A stretch of 64,000 nt of DNA from Bos javanicus (GCF_032452875.1 NC_083876.1:1-64000); one strand, 5' to 3'. Positions 46,191 to 58,260 are shown, counted from the stretch's first letter. Notes: generated by a model not told the origin, from the letters alone. Made by a program: numbers and translations.

Positions 46191-46539
46191 CAACTTTCTA
46201 TGGAGACGTAGTGAAGGGTAAATGCACTCTTACTCATCTGATATATCCTAAAACACTGGACATGTCTGGACTCAAACTTTTAGGGCAGCCTTCCTGCCAC
46301 CTCTGGCAAGCATTGATGGTGCAATAACTGTAATCCTCTAAAGGACCAAAAGTCCTGTACAAGTCCAGACATCTGCTCTGTACAGTCTCTTCCTATAGTA
46401 CAGAAAAGTATAGAACAGAATGACACATTCTTTTTTAATTGTACAGATGAATCAGCTGCTATCTGCTGCCTAGTCAACATGAGGGAGTCAAGCAAGAGTT
46501 CCAAATCTCTTGAATGTGGTCCTTGGAAATACTTCTGTT
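46191..46539. other. Unique-looking stretch after the spacer
   Basis: The abrupt change from GC/GT-rich to AT-rich DNA near 46191 may be an insertion edge. No gene is recognised. Confidence 0.35.
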
Positions 46540-46728
46540 CTTAGTTGCTCAGTTGTGCCCAACTTTTATGCGACCCATGGACTGTGGCCCATCAGGCTCC
46601 TCTGTCCGTGGCATTTCCCAGGCAAGAATACTGGAGTGGGTTGCCATTTCCTTCTCCAGGGGATCTTCCTGACCCAGGGATCAAACCCGAGTCTCCTGCA
46701 GGCGGATGCCTTCCCATCTGAGCCACGA
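46540..46728 (-). mobile_element. Bov-tA SINE
   Basis: 'gttgctcagttgtgcccaac', 'gacccagggatcaaacccga' and 'ttcccatctgagccac' in reverse-complement order. Nearly full length. Confidence 0.88.
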
Positions 46729-48363
46729 TACAACTAATTGCCTAGTCAAAATACAAAGAAAAGAGCTAGTGTTCTACTAAGTGGAAAGATGATTTAAGAA
46801 ATGGAAGCTTTCCTTTGTTGGTATATTTGAATCTTTATTTAGTTTTATTTTATTTTTACGATTAAGGCTACTTGAACAAGGCAATGGAGAAACCCCAGAG
46901 TTGAAAGGCAATTGACTTTTTAAAAGAAACATGTGGCAGGTGAAACTTTCTTCATTTTTTAGAGTTGGTTCAATGTAAAATCTTTATTCAACAAATATGA
47001 CTCTTCTGAACTTTACTTCAAATCTCCACAATGAATCACTAAGGCATCAAGGAAGAAAGGAGTAGAGGTGGAGAAAAAAAGAGCAACCTTTCCCCTGGCT
47101 CTATCTCAACCAGCTGCTTAGTTCCTTCATCTCATGGACTACGATCTAGGATTATCTTGTTTGTCTGATTTTTGTTTGGGGACCGTTTCTAGTCACAAGG
47201 CTAGAAACAGTGGGGGGGGGGGGGAAGCACTTCTTTCCATTCCACATGAGACCCAGTGGACAATCCAGGCCCTGCCCACTGCATTGAGTCTGTAGCAACA
47301 GAATCACCAGTGATGCTGATTAACAATGCATATTCCTGGAATCCACTCCATTCGCTACTGACTGTTTGAGGTGGTGGTCTGGAACCTATAACTGGAAACT
47401 TTCTTGATTCCAAATCACACCAAAGTCTGAGGACTATGGAAGATCTTCATATTTCTGGAAGAGCCACACACCTACAGAAGGAACCACAAGAGTTGCCTGA
47501 AATGGTAAAGGTATAAGTATTGAACTGAAAGTTGGAAAGTCTCCACCTTTGCTATGTAAGTAAAATGATCTTTTTTTGAAATGAAAATGGATAATACTAA
47601 AAGTTCACATTGTTCTAGAGCATTTAAAAAAAACCCTAAATTATAGAAATCTGATGTACGAGTTCCTGGAAAGGAAGAAGCTATATTTATTGATATGTCT
47701 TCATGCCTTAGATCGTGCCTTGAATATAGTGTGCACCTCAACAGAAGAAAGAAAAGAACTGAATCAACAAAGATACAAAGAGATCAAAAGTCCTGAGCCA
47801 AATGAAAAGTTGAGGCTTCAGAGAACTTTTCTGTCTTTCACACACTGAATAAATATTGAGCACCTACTATGAACTAGTAGGCATGTAATATGTTTCTGGA
47901 AATAGAATGCTGAGAAAAGAAGACACACAGTTCCTTCTTTCACTGAGACTAATCTAATGATAAATAACAGGCAGATACTTTGAGAACTTCTATAGCGGCC
48001 TCTTCCCTCACCAAAAACTGGGTGTCAGAGAAGCCTTTTCAGAGAAATAATTGAATTGAGATGCATAGGTTGAACCAACATAAACCAGGGTTGAGATGCA
48101 GGAAGAATTTCAGGCAGGTAAAATAGCATCTTGGAAGGCTATGTGACAAGGGAAACTTAGGACATTCAAGAAATGAAAAATGCCCTAGGGGATGGAACCA
48201 AAAGACTGCAGAGAGCATTCGAGTGAAAAGACATCAGAGAAGAACGTGGGGAGCAAGCAATGAAGGGATTTGGTCATATATTAAATATGATGGGAAAATA
48301 CAAGAGCAGTTTTAGAAGAGAGGCGATAGAATTGGATCTGCATTTTAAAAAGGTCATTTTGCT
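46729..48363. other. No gene recognised; G-run and old-repeat-like text
   Basis: A run of about 14 G lies at 47211-47224. The text at about 48090-48360 ('gaagaatttcaggcaggtaa' and following) has the feel of an ancient mammalian repeat, but I cannot name it. Confidence 0.35.
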
Positions 48364-48645
48364 CAACATCACTCATGATTGGACAGACTCAACTCCAAAC
48401 TTCACATTAGTCAGAATGGTCCTCATGGAAATGTCTGTAGATAACAAAAGCTGGAGAGGATGTGGAGAAAAGGGAACTGGCCTCCACTGTTAGTAGGAAT
48501 GTGAGTTGGTAGAGCCACTGTGGAAAAGAATATGGAGGTTCCTCAAGAAATTAAAACTAGAAGTACCATATGATTCAGCAGTCCCACTCCCAGGCATATA
48601 TCCACCAAAAGTATAACTGAACAAGATACACACACCTTCTGTGCA
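48364..48645 (+). repeat. Old L1 ORF2 3' fragment
   Basis: 'agctggagaggatgtggaga', 'gagccactgtggaaaagaat' and 'actcccaggcatatatccac' are the well-known end of L1 ORF2, with frame lost. It abuts the GC-rich block that leads to the 5S sequence. Confidence 0.8.
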
Positions 48646-48654
48646 CATATATCT

Positions 48655-48976
48655 GTGTGTGTGCATGGGTGCACGCGAGCACCAGCGATCGCCTGCGAGG
48701 ATGGGGGTGGGGTTGGGGCTGGGGGTAGGGCTGGGGCTGGAGCTGTTGCAGCCCCCTGGATTGCCTGAGGCACGGTAAGGGAGCCCCAGACCGAGACCCG
48801 AGGGACGGTCGTCTGGTTTCCTGGAAGCCGAATGCGGAGGGGCTCGCGGGGTGCGTGGGGGCAACCCAGGTCTGCAGCGGGAGTCGGTGCCCCAGCCACC
48901 CACCCCCCGGGAGGGGCTGGGGCTGCAGGAGCCCAAGAGTTGGGACGTGGGGCGGGGGCTAAAGGAGAGGGGAGGC
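48655..48976 (-). other. Putative 5S rDNA downstream spacer
   Basis: GC-rich DNA from a GTGT patch at 48655-48665 up to the 3' end of the 5S sequence. It contains a (GGGGCT)n-like block at 48707-48741. Assigned as spacer because it is continuous with the 5S gene and sharply different from the L1 on its left. Inference. Confidence 0.5.
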
Positions 48977-49097
48977 AAAGCGCCTACAGCACCCGGTATT
49001 CCCAGGCGGTCTCCCACCCAAGTACTAACCAGGCCCGACCCTGCTTAGCTTCCGAGATCAGACGAGATCGGGCGTTCAGGGTGGTATGGCCTTAGAC
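48977..49097 (-). rRNA. 5S rRNA sequence, 121 nt, nearly complete
   Basis: The minus strand from 49097 to 48977 matches mammalian 5S rRNA end to end. I count four changes: one substitution near the 5' end (ggccttagac on the plus strand where ggccgtagac is expected), loss of two bases in gggcgcgttc, one substitution in ctcccatcc (now ctcccaccc), and two extra bases near the 3' end. The internal promoter region (A box, intermediate element, C box around cctggttagtacttgg) is essentially intact. The usual T4+ terminator is missing; only TTT follows. This is a recent rDNA-derived copy, probably a pseudogene, but transcription cannot be excluded. Confidence 0.92.
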
Positions 49098-49167
49098 GGA
49101 GGCAGCTGCCGCCGGGCGCCCTAAGAGCCCTGCGCTGTGCCTCCCTTTCGCTCTGACCTGCCGGTCA
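49098..49167 (-). other. 5S upstream flank shared with the other 5S copy
   Basis: About 70 bp beyond the 5S start closely match 44711-44776 ('gggcgccctaagagccctgc'). The match ends at 49167, where AT-rich unrelated DNA begins. Confidence 0.8.
49118..49129 (-). promoter_or_regulatory. 5S D-box-like element
   Basis: Reverse complement GGCTCTTAGGGC at -21 to -32 relative to the 5S start at 49097, identical to the element at 44731-44742. Confidence 0.75.
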
Positions 49168-50069
49168 GCCATTCTGTCTACAATTAATTTTACTCCCTCC
49201 CCTTTCTCTCCCTGCTTTCTGAGAGTCTCTCTCCTTCCATACTTGATGGTGTAATGAATGGATGCATTAGATCATTTTCCCTCAACATTTTTTTCTCTTT
49301 ATTTTTACATTGATTTATATGAATTCATCTTCAAGTTTATGGATTATTTCTGCTAGCATCTCAAATGTGCTATTGAACCTATCAATTTTTCATTTCAATT
49401 ATTCTAGTTTTCAAATCCAGAATTTATATTAGTTTCCTTTAAAAAAAATAATTTGTAGCTTTTCATTGAGTTTCTGTGTTTGTTGACTTAATATCATACT
49501 TTCATCTAATTCTTCAAACATGGTTCCATTATTTCATTTTGTTGTTATCATTATTTTGATATTTTATCTTTTGACCTTCATACTGAATTTATAAGTGATA
49601 TACTTATATGAGTTATTGGTGGTATGTTATACAAAACTACCATTACAAAAAGTTTTCTGATTTTAACTGTATACTTACCTGTCCCAGCAGGTTGATAAGA
49701 AGTCCAAGCCTAAAGCCCCTTTAAGGAGGAGGCAAACTTTCTTTCTTTTTAACTTTCTTTTGCCTAAGACAAGTAGGCATTGTAGGGAGCAGTATCTCAG
49801 GTTCAAGGACATTCCTTTTTTTGAGCTTTGGATGTATGTTATAGGAAAGGGTGTGGGCAAAACGCTCACATCCTTGAGATGTTGTCTATTCTCAGAAGCT
49901 AGTTGAGAAGTATATATGGCCCTGCTTAAATTAGTGAGGTGGTTACACTCCCACCCCCTTCTGATGTCTGTGTCAGAAGCTTTTTTGGTCACCTTCACTT
50001 TAAATAAAATATACACAAAGTTCTGAGTGACTGAGACTGTCTTTGGCCCCAGAAGAATCCATGAATCCA
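49168..50069. other. AT-rich stretch, possibly old antisense LINE
   Basis: Text at 49190-49680 resembles decayed antisense L1. No gene. Confidence 0.35.
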
Positions 50070-50249
50070 GTGGCAGGACGAGAAGGGGACGACAGAGGAT
50101 GAGATGGCTGAATGGCATCACCGACTCAATGGACATGAGTTTGGGTGAACTCCGAGAAGTGGTGATGGACAAGGAGGCCTGGCATACTGCAATTCATGGG
50201 GTCGCAAAGAGTCGGACACGACTGAGCGACCGAACTGAACTGAACTGAA
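50070..50249 (+). mobile_element. BovB 3'-end fragment
   Basis: 'cgagaaggggacgacagagg' to the terminal CTGAA repeats (50233-50249). Encodes [20 protein letters not shown] of the BovB ORF end. Confidence 0.92.
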
Positions 50250-51756
50250 GTGGATCAATGAGCTCTAATTAATTGGCCTAAAGAGAAGTAAGTGCTTACA
50301 AATCAAACAATTCTAAATTCAAGAAAATTAAAGTAAATGAATTTCATGCTTGTGTGAACTGGGAAATAATCATTATTGAATTGATACATGATATTGATGT
50401 TTGTTTATTGATCTAATTAACAGAAACATTGTGAATATACTTCTATAAATGACATAACTTTGGGTGATGTATCCTTACCAGTGTATAGAATGATGATGTA
50501 AAGTACAATTCATGGTTGCTGAAGAAAAGTAAGATATGTGTTTTGAATAAAAAGTAATAAGGAATGGAATTACATTCTATTAAGGAAAAGGAAAGTAAGT
50601 CTAAAAGTACAGGTGGCTGTCCTCTAAATGGACAAATGAAGTGATGAATACAGAAAGTGTAAAAAAGGTGTGTGGCAAGTGAAAGAAGATTTTTGTGCAT
50701 GGTGCAAGTTTGTTAACACATTAAACTACATTTGAAGTCTTATTGTTACTATGACTAAGTGAATAACTATTGCTTCACAGCCAGTACCAAACTGGAATTT
50801 GGTTTTCTCTCGCTGATTGAAAGAAGAAAGTTCTCTTGGAAAGTGGCTTTTGATAACAGACTATAGCACACATGAATAAAGCTCATTCTGCTCCTGCAAA
50901 AATTAACCCTTATCGGGGAATTTAAAATGGATTAAAAATGGCTATAAACCAAACAGTTGAGGCTATGAGACGTCCAAGATGGCTGCTTGGCTTTTCCTGG
51001 CTCCCTGACAAACCTCATTTTTATTTGATAATGCCTTTCCTGGCTTCAGGATTAATATCTCAGAATAGAAAGAAAGAAAGAAAAAAAAAAGTTAAAATGT
51101 GCTTTCTACAATCTCCAGTGATTGGGGCACCCATTTTGCTGGACAGGTTGTGCAGACACTGGCAAAAACTTCATGAGTTTCTTCGAGACTACTGCTTTCC
51201 CTGATGTCCTTGGTCATTGGACAAGGACAACAGAACAAAGGGATCAATTGCATGGGATGGAGTAGACTGCTAAATATGACCACAATTTTCATGACTTTTT
51301 GTCTGACATATTATTGGCTTTAATCTGTGTTTTCAGATATAAAGAAGCACTTCTCCTTGAGTTACTGATCGTTTAAAACAATCTAGTGACTCACTCCTGT
51401 GGGTAAAATTATATCTTTTTTCTCTCTGCCTCATCCCTCCAGAAACTGGAAACACTTGGGTTCTGAACGGCCTTATCAGGTAAATAAAAATACTGTGTCC
51501 TGACATATACAGAAATCTAAACATATACTGGGGAGCTCTAAAAGACAAATCCACCTAACTGATGTCAGGCCTATGGCATCTATTATGTTTCACTGGATAT
51601 TAAGCTCCAGTTTTGTTAAGTAAGGTCTGTATTTCTAAGACTCACTCCTTAGATAGTTGGTTGTGATTATGTTACATTGCTAAGAGGCTTAATTAAGTTG
51701 TTAAAAAGGACACTCTGAGTTTGTTTCTAAAGCTTATCTCAGTAACCAGTATTTGA
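50250..51756. other. AT-rich stretch without recognised features
   Basis: Short A-rich tract at 51070-51090. No gene. Confidence 0.35.
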
Positions 51757-53008
51757 AGGAGAACATAGGCAAAACACTCTCCGACATAAATCACAGCAGG
51801 ATCCTCTATGACCCACCTCCCTGACTATTGGAAATAAAAGCAAAAATAAGCACATGGAACCTAATTAAAATTAAAAGCTCCTGCACAACAAAGGAAACTC
51901 TAAGCAAGGTGAAAAGACAGCCTTCAGAATGGGAGAAAATAATAGCAAATGAAGCAACTGACAAACAACTAATCTCAAAAATATACAAGCAACTCCTGCA
52001 GCTCAATTCTAGAAAAATAAACGACCCAATCAAAAAATGGGCCAAAGAACTAAACGGACATTTCTCCAAAGAAGACATACAGATGGCTAACAAACACATG
52101 AAAAGATACTCAACATCACTCATTATCAGAGAAATGCAAATCAAAACCACCACAATGAGGTACCATTTCATACTACTCAGAATGGCTGCTATCAAAAAGT
52201 CTACAAGCAATGAATGCTGGAGAGATTGTGGAGAAAAGGGAACCTTCTTACACTGTTGGTGGGAATGCAAACTAGTACAGCCACTATGGAGAACAGTGTG
52301 GAGATTCCTTAAAAAACTGGAAATAGAACTGCCGTACGACCCAGCAATCCCACTGCTGGGCATACATACCGAGGAAACCAGAACTGAAAGAAACACGTGT
52401 ACCCCAATGTTCTTCGCAGCACTGTTTATGGTAGCCAGGACATGGAAGCAACCTAGATGTCCATCAACAGATGAATGGATAAGAAAGCTGTGGTACATAT
52501 ACACAATGGAGTATTACTCAGCCATTAAAAAGAATACATTTGAATCAGTTCTAATGAGGTGGATGAAACTGGAGCCTATTATACAGAGTGAAGTAAGCCA
52601 GAAGGAAAAACACCAATACAGTATACTAACGCATATATATGGAATTTAGAAAGATAGTAATGATAACCCTGTATGTGAGACAGCAAAGGAGACACAGATG
52701 TATAGAACAGTCTTTTGGACTCTGTGGGAGAGGACAAGGGTGGGGTGATTTGGGAGAATGGCATTGAAACACGTATATTATCATATGTGAAAGGAATCAC
52801 CAGTCCAGGTTCGATGCATGATACAGGATACTCGGGGCTGGTGCACTGGGATGACCCAGGGGGATGATATGGGGAGGGAGATTGGAGGGGGGTTCAAGAT
52901 GGGGAACACATGTACCCCCGTGGCGGATTCATGTCAATGTATGGCAAAACCAATACAATATTGTAAAATAATTAACCTCCAATTAAAATACATAAATTTA
53001 AAAAAATA
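51757..53008 (+). mobile_element. L1 LINE, 3' part with ORF2 C-terminus and poly(A)
   Basis: The plus frame 51828-52649 (273 codons) gives the L1 ORF2 C-terminal region: [59 protein letters not shown] and [13 protein letters not shown]. The frame is still open, with a 3' UTR ('catgtacccccgtggcggat') and an A-rich end at about 52993-53010. Strongly 5' truncated, lacking the endonuclease and RT. A young, ruminant-type element. Confidence 0.95.
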
Positions 53009-53010
53009 AA

Positions 53011-53559
53011 TAAGTTAAAGGAACATCAAAGTAAGAGATACAGGGACTCTCAACCCCTCAGGTGTCACAGTCTGCACTGCTATTCACTTTGTTGGTTATT
53101 TGTGGCCTTGTCCATGTAGGGAGACTCCCCAGAATGTGGGTTCAGGCCTCCATAGAGCTCAGTTCCCTTGCTCTGTTTACACCAGGTTTAGTGACATAGG
53201 GGAGCAGGCTGCATAGTCAGTTCAGTGATGGCAGGCATACATTTCAGGGTAAATAGTGGGTGAGAGCCATGAAATAGGTGCCATTCTGTCCACGTGTTCT
53301 GAGGAATACCAAAGCTGTAGGGGAGTTCTTCTGATTTGAAAGCCTTCATCAGGTTCCCAAGAACCAGCACAGGTTATAGGAAAATGAGTGGAAAGTGAGT
53401 GAAGATCTAACTGTACATTCTCATAACTTCATGAGTGTCTTCCTTTTTAACATGAAAACATCAACACATATATTCAAACTGCACTCTTGTCCACGATGGG
53501 AGAAACTTTGCTGAATGTAGTAATAGACATCAATTAGTAGTCTGATGTCGAATCATGAC
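53011..53559. other. No gene recognised
   Basis: No feature that I can support. Confidence 0.3.
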
Positions 53560-55166
53560 TGGTTTGCAAGTTCAGATGGGGTCTGTGCCTATTTAGTTGA
53601 CTGGTGGAATCTGACATGTAGCCCAATGTGTAGGTTGGTTTTGTTTGTGGATATTTGTATTTAAGGGCAGGTTGTGTTTTTGTGAGGATGTGTAAAGGCG
53701 AATGTTGTATTTGAAGGAAGTTTAGATTTCATACAGGCATACTCAAGGTGCGGATGGTTAGGTAATTGTAAATTGGTGTTTGGGGAATATTTTCACATGT
53801 GTTTTTTTCACCCATGAATTTGGAAATTTGTATGGGTGTAATGGTGAATTTCTGTATGCATAAAGGGCAATGTTAGGAAAACTACTGGGGTATATTATTT
53901 TGGGTATACAGTCTTTTGTGTATTTGGGGAATGTAGGATGATCATTTGTGTATTCAGGATATCATTTGTGTATTGTGTATGTTGTATGGATTTGAGGTTT
54001 GTGCATGTGTGTATTTTCCAGAGCTGTCTCTGTGTGTTTTGCTGTGTAGCGGGGCAAGTCTGTGGCTATTGCATGGGACTTGTGTAGGTGTGTTTTATTT
54101 GTGTGATTCTGTATTCTTCATGATGGAAGAATTAATCTGTCTGAGAATTTGGGAATGTGGGGTTATGTATATGCCGATAGTGTGGTATTATATGTGTATT
54201 TGGAACAAAGGTTATATACTGCTCTATGTTTGCATATTTGTAGTGTAGTGGGTAATTGTGATTGTATTTGGGGCTTGTGGATTGTTGTGTGTATAATAGT
54301 TTGTGTGTGTATTCAAGGGGCATGGCCATTTGCAGGAATATTTGTGGCTGCTATGCATTTGTATTTTTACTAGGGGCCACTTAGGCTTACATATTTTGAG
54401 AAGTGAGTATATGTGTATCTGATGGTGAAGTGCAGTTCTATATTTCTACAGAGGAGATGCAGAATTGCATTTATATGTATTAGGAATATGTGATATGATT
54501 ATTTGTTGGTCTTTGCAGACATAGGACCTGGCTCCTATTAGCGAAGGATAATCTGGCATATGGAAGGTATTTCCTAAATGATTTGCTGTAGGTATTTCTC
54601 TGTGTCTTCTTGTGTATTGTAATTTGTATGTCCATCACCATGTGCCTGAGTTATCAGTTTGTTCATAAGGTATGGAAGTGTTAGGTATATTCTAAGTGCA
54701 TTTCTTTGGAGACTCCTAGGATGTTTATACATGGGTTTGAAGTAAGCAGTGGTCCGTTTGTATATTAGTCTGAGGGTAGATATATGTATATAGTATCTTT
54801 TGTTGACATTTTTTGGGATCAGTGGGAAGGTTGTATTCTGGAGAGGTAGCATAATGTATAGTGTTTGGGGCAGTCTCTACATTCAGGGGTTGGGAATGTT
54901 TGCACATATGTGTCCATAGATGTGTGAGAACTGTGTATGTATATTAGTAAGATGCAGAGATTGTTGGTGTTTTTGTGTTTTGTGTGTGTCTGAGCATTTG
55001 GGGTGTATACACATGGGTGGTGTGTAGATGTGTGTATTTGTGATTTGTGAATATATCAGAAGGCTTAGAGTCCTCTTTGTATATGTCTCAAAATGTAATG
55101 CCTAAACATTTTAGTGATGTTGCTTGTATATGTATTCTCAGTATTAGTGAGTTGGACATATAAGTA

Positions 55167-56057
55167 CAGTTGGCTCTGTAACATCATGGGTTTGAACCAC
55201 ACAGTCCACTCCTAGTGGTTTTGTTTTTTCTGTCTATTTTTAGTAAATACTATAGTACTGGATGAAGCACAAGCTGGAATCAAGATTGCCAGGAGAAATA
55301 TCAATAACCTCAGATATGAAGAGGACACCACCCTTAGGGCAGAAAGTGAAGAGGAACTGAAGAGTCTTTTGATGAAAGTGAAAGAGGAGAGTGAAAAAGC
55401 TGGCTTAAAGCTCAACATTCAAAAAACTAAGATCATGGCATCCGGTCCCATCACTTCATGGGAAATAGATGGGAAAACAATGGAAACAGTGACAGATTTT
55501 ATCTTATTGGGCTCCAAAATCACTGCAGATGGTGACTGCAGTCATGAGATTAATATGGATGTGAGAGTTGGACCATAAACAAAGCTGATGCCCAAAGAAT
55601 TGATGCTTTTGAATTGTGGTATTGGAGAAGACTCTTGAGAGCCCCTTGGACTGCAAGGAGATCAGACCAGTCCATCCTAAAGGAAATCAGTCTTGAGTAT
55701 TCATTGGAAGGTCTGATGCTGAAGCTGAAACTCCAATATTTTGGCCACCTGATGTGAGGAACTGACTCATTGAAAAAGACCCTGATGCTGGGAAAGATTG
55801 AAGGCAGGAGGAGAAGGGGATGACAGAGGATGAGATGGTTGGATGGCATCACCAACTCGATGGACATGTATTTGAGGTAGCTCTGGGAGTTGGTGATGGA
55901 CAGGGAGGCCTGGCATGCTGCAGTCCATGGGGTTGCAAAGATTTGGACACAACTGAGCGAATGAACTGACTGACAGTACTAATACATGATCCATGCATAC
56001 AGAAGCACTGAATGGAGGGTTGGCACCCTATACCCCAAGTTGTTCGAGGTTCAGCTG
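55167..56057 (+). mobile_element. MER2-like (Tigger/pogo group) DNA transposon, split by BovB
   Basis: Left end CAGTTGGCTCTGTAAC preceded by TA (55165-55166); right end TTGTTCGAGGTTCAGCTG followed by TA (56058-56059). The ends are imperfect inverted repeats, with the TA duplication expected of Tc1/mariner-type elements. The internal text 'gtttgaaccacacagtccac' fits MER2. The BovB at 55260-55974 sits inside it. Confidence 0.7.
55260..55974 (+). mobile_element. BovB LINE inserted in the MER2-like element
   Basis: The frame 55369-55578 gives [15 protein letters not shown] and FILLGSKITADGDCSHEI. A deletion near 55550 then removes part of the ORF. The direct repeat agtact at 55254-55259 and 55975-55980 bounds the insertion. 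Confidence 0.9.
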
Positions 56058-56518
56058 TATTTGATAAGTGTAGGTGGTTTGTGTCTGTGTGTGATTTGAG
56101 TTCCTGGAGTTACTAGGTGGGTATTCTGGTGGATGTGAGGATTCAGTAGGCTGTGTAGGTTACGTGTATGTTCAGAAATCTGGAGTATATGTATTTTAGG
56201 GCTGTGGGATTGCATGTGGGTCTTTTTGGAGTTATACATGAGGCAGTTGTGTACTTGCTGAGCCTGTGTGTGTGTGTATTCAGTGTGTACATCTCAGTGG
56301 TATATTAGTTGCACATTTGTGTTTAGGCCCATGTTGTGTGTGTTATATATATAGTTGTAAGAGTGGCGTGGACATCTTCAGGGTGAATAGGGCTTTGTCT
56401 GTAAAATTTTAGGTAGTAAAAGTTGCTCTGTGTGTATATTTATTCAAGATGAGGGTAGGAATGTATATGTGTGTTCAGAATAGATGTATATGAACACAAA
56501 CATGCACACATATATGTA

Positions 56519-56550
<32 letters not shown>

Positions 56551-56660
56551 GTGTCCTTCTGCTTATATATCTGTGGTGGGAGTTGAGGGTCCTACTCTGG
56601 GTGTAAGTAGATTGTATGCACATGCTCATATGAAAAGATTTGGAATGCTCTGGAACTGGT

Positions 56661-56955
56661 TTATACTAGCATCAGATAGTCAATGGTACGTATCTCCTCC
56701 CAGCTCTGTGTTCAGTGATGTCAAGTAGGTAGCTTGAAATTGATCATGGTGGGAACATTTATGTAGATATCACAAATACAGTCCTCCTGCCTTTCTCAAA
56801 GAACTTTTTATTAAGCATTTATCATCACATATTGATGTTGTGTTTAGAAGTATATATGTGTCAGCAAGAATGTTTGGGCACCAGTGGGAACATTGTAGGA
56901 CCCTCTTATGTGATTGTGTATCGGGCTTCTGGGGTTTTGGGCCCTTGTATGTGTG
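56661..56955. other. Short stretch before the LTR
   Basis: No recognised feature beyond continued moderate TG bias. Confidence 0.3.
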
Positions 56956-56961
56956 AATGGA

Positions 56962-58260
56962 TGCTGGGAGCTGGCGAGAGGCACTCTACTCATGGCAAAG
57001 GTCATGAGGAAGGAGGCTCGGCATACGCAAAGGCGGGATCGAGCCTCAAGAGTCCCCCTGGATCTACCCCCAAAAAACCAGAGTCTGCCTACTTTACTGC
57101 TTTGTGTTCTTACCTCTGACTTTACTGGGGGCTGTCCCCCACCACCATCTTGTTCTCTCTGACAAAGAGTTAACTTACAGCTCCAATTATTAAAGTTCCT
57201 GGGCATTAGGAGTGTTTAAATCCAAACCCCTCAGATAGCTCTCTAACTGGCCTGACAAGTTTACCCAGACTCCTACAGCTATGCATATGATTGTTTACCG
57301 TCTCCCAGTCTCCAGAGGCACAGGAAGCTTAAGATATTCAAATAGCTTAGAGCCTCTCAGAGAGTTAGAAACTGTCAGAATAAAACAAGTAAAAGATTTC
57401 ATTGATGAGCCAATGCTTGCTGCCAAGTTTCCACATCCCCTGTATTGTATGCTTGAATGTGTATTAATTAATATAGTTGGTATGTAGAAAAAATAAGTAG
57501 TGGCCTTGGTGTTAGCAACTTTAGACCCTTAAGGTAATAAATTCTTTCCTGTTGTAAACCCACTGCACCTCTGCCCTATAGGAATGCAACTTTATCTAAC
57601 ACCTTCGGAGGATGGCGCCAAACCTTAAAATAATTACTCTTAGAGAAAATAAGTCTTACGGTTGACAAACCTTTGTCAAGAGTTATAAAATGTTAATAGG
57701 CCTTCTGGCCAGAAGATGATGTAAATCACTTAAACCATTTGTATCCGATAAATTTGCAGGAAAGAAACCCTGGTTTTTGATAAGGATCAAAGACTGCTGA
57801 CTTTGCATGATTTCACATCCCCTATTATCCTCTATGTGTAACTTAGGGTATAAAAGCCCCTGTTGAAAATAAAGCTATGGGCCTTGCTCACTGAAGCTTG
57901 GTTTCCCCATGTCATTCGTTCTTTTCACATTCCGGCTGAGTCTCCATCTGGAGCGCGGAGGTCCTCTGCGACCTTTATTTGCCTGGGCTTCTAAGACCCA
58001 CTCAAGAAGGTGTCTAAGGTGGGGCACCTTCCGCTATTTGAGAGGGCGCCTGCAGCCTCCGTGGTCAGAGCTAACCTGGTGTCACAGGTTATACTGATTT
58101 TCCGCCTAAACCAAGCTACTCAGCCTCTTTTCTCCACTGAATTTTCCTACTGAGCTATTCTCATTCCATTACTCTTTATATCTCTAATAAATATTTAAAT
58201 AAATCGCCAACACCGTCTCTCCTCCAAATACCCTGGGTCAGCCGGGGCTGGACCTCGGCA
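56962..58260 (+). mobile_element. Solo LTR of an endogenous retrovirus, plus strand, 6-bp TSD
   Basis: 1299 bp, TG at 56962 to CA at 58260, flanked by the perfect 6-bp duplication aatgga at 56956-56961 and 58261-58266. TATAAAA lies at 57849-57855 and AATAAA at 57868-57873. Homologous along its length to the minus-strand LTR at 2941-4238, with substitutions and indels. No internal viral genes remain. Class II (ERVK-like) is inferred from the 6-bp duplication. Confidence 0.93.
57849..57855 (+). promoter_or_regulatory. LTR TATA box
   Basis: TATAAAA in the U3 region, just ahead of the AATAAA at 57868. The counterpart in the other LTR is conserved. Confidence 0.7.

Larger units (their letters stand above)
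53560..56660 (+). repeat. T/G-rich strand-asymmetric degenerate repeat tract
   Basis: About 2.2 kb of host sequence (excluding the nested transposons at 55167-56057) in which the plus strand is dominated by T and G, built from phrases such as tgtgtatttggg, gtgtgtatt and tatatgtgtat. It includes (TG)n at 56519-56540. No clean period is visible by eye. Frames on the minus strand are low-complexity artefacts. Confidence 0.65.

Noticed and set aside
51806..52504. 232-codon hydrophobic minus-strand frame
   Set aside because: Antisense shadow of the L1 ORF2 C-terminus at 51828-52649.
53946..54907. Membrane-protein-like frames in the T/G-rich tract
   Set aside because: Composition-driven Cys, Val, Tyr and Phe-rich translation of TGT/GTA-type repeats.
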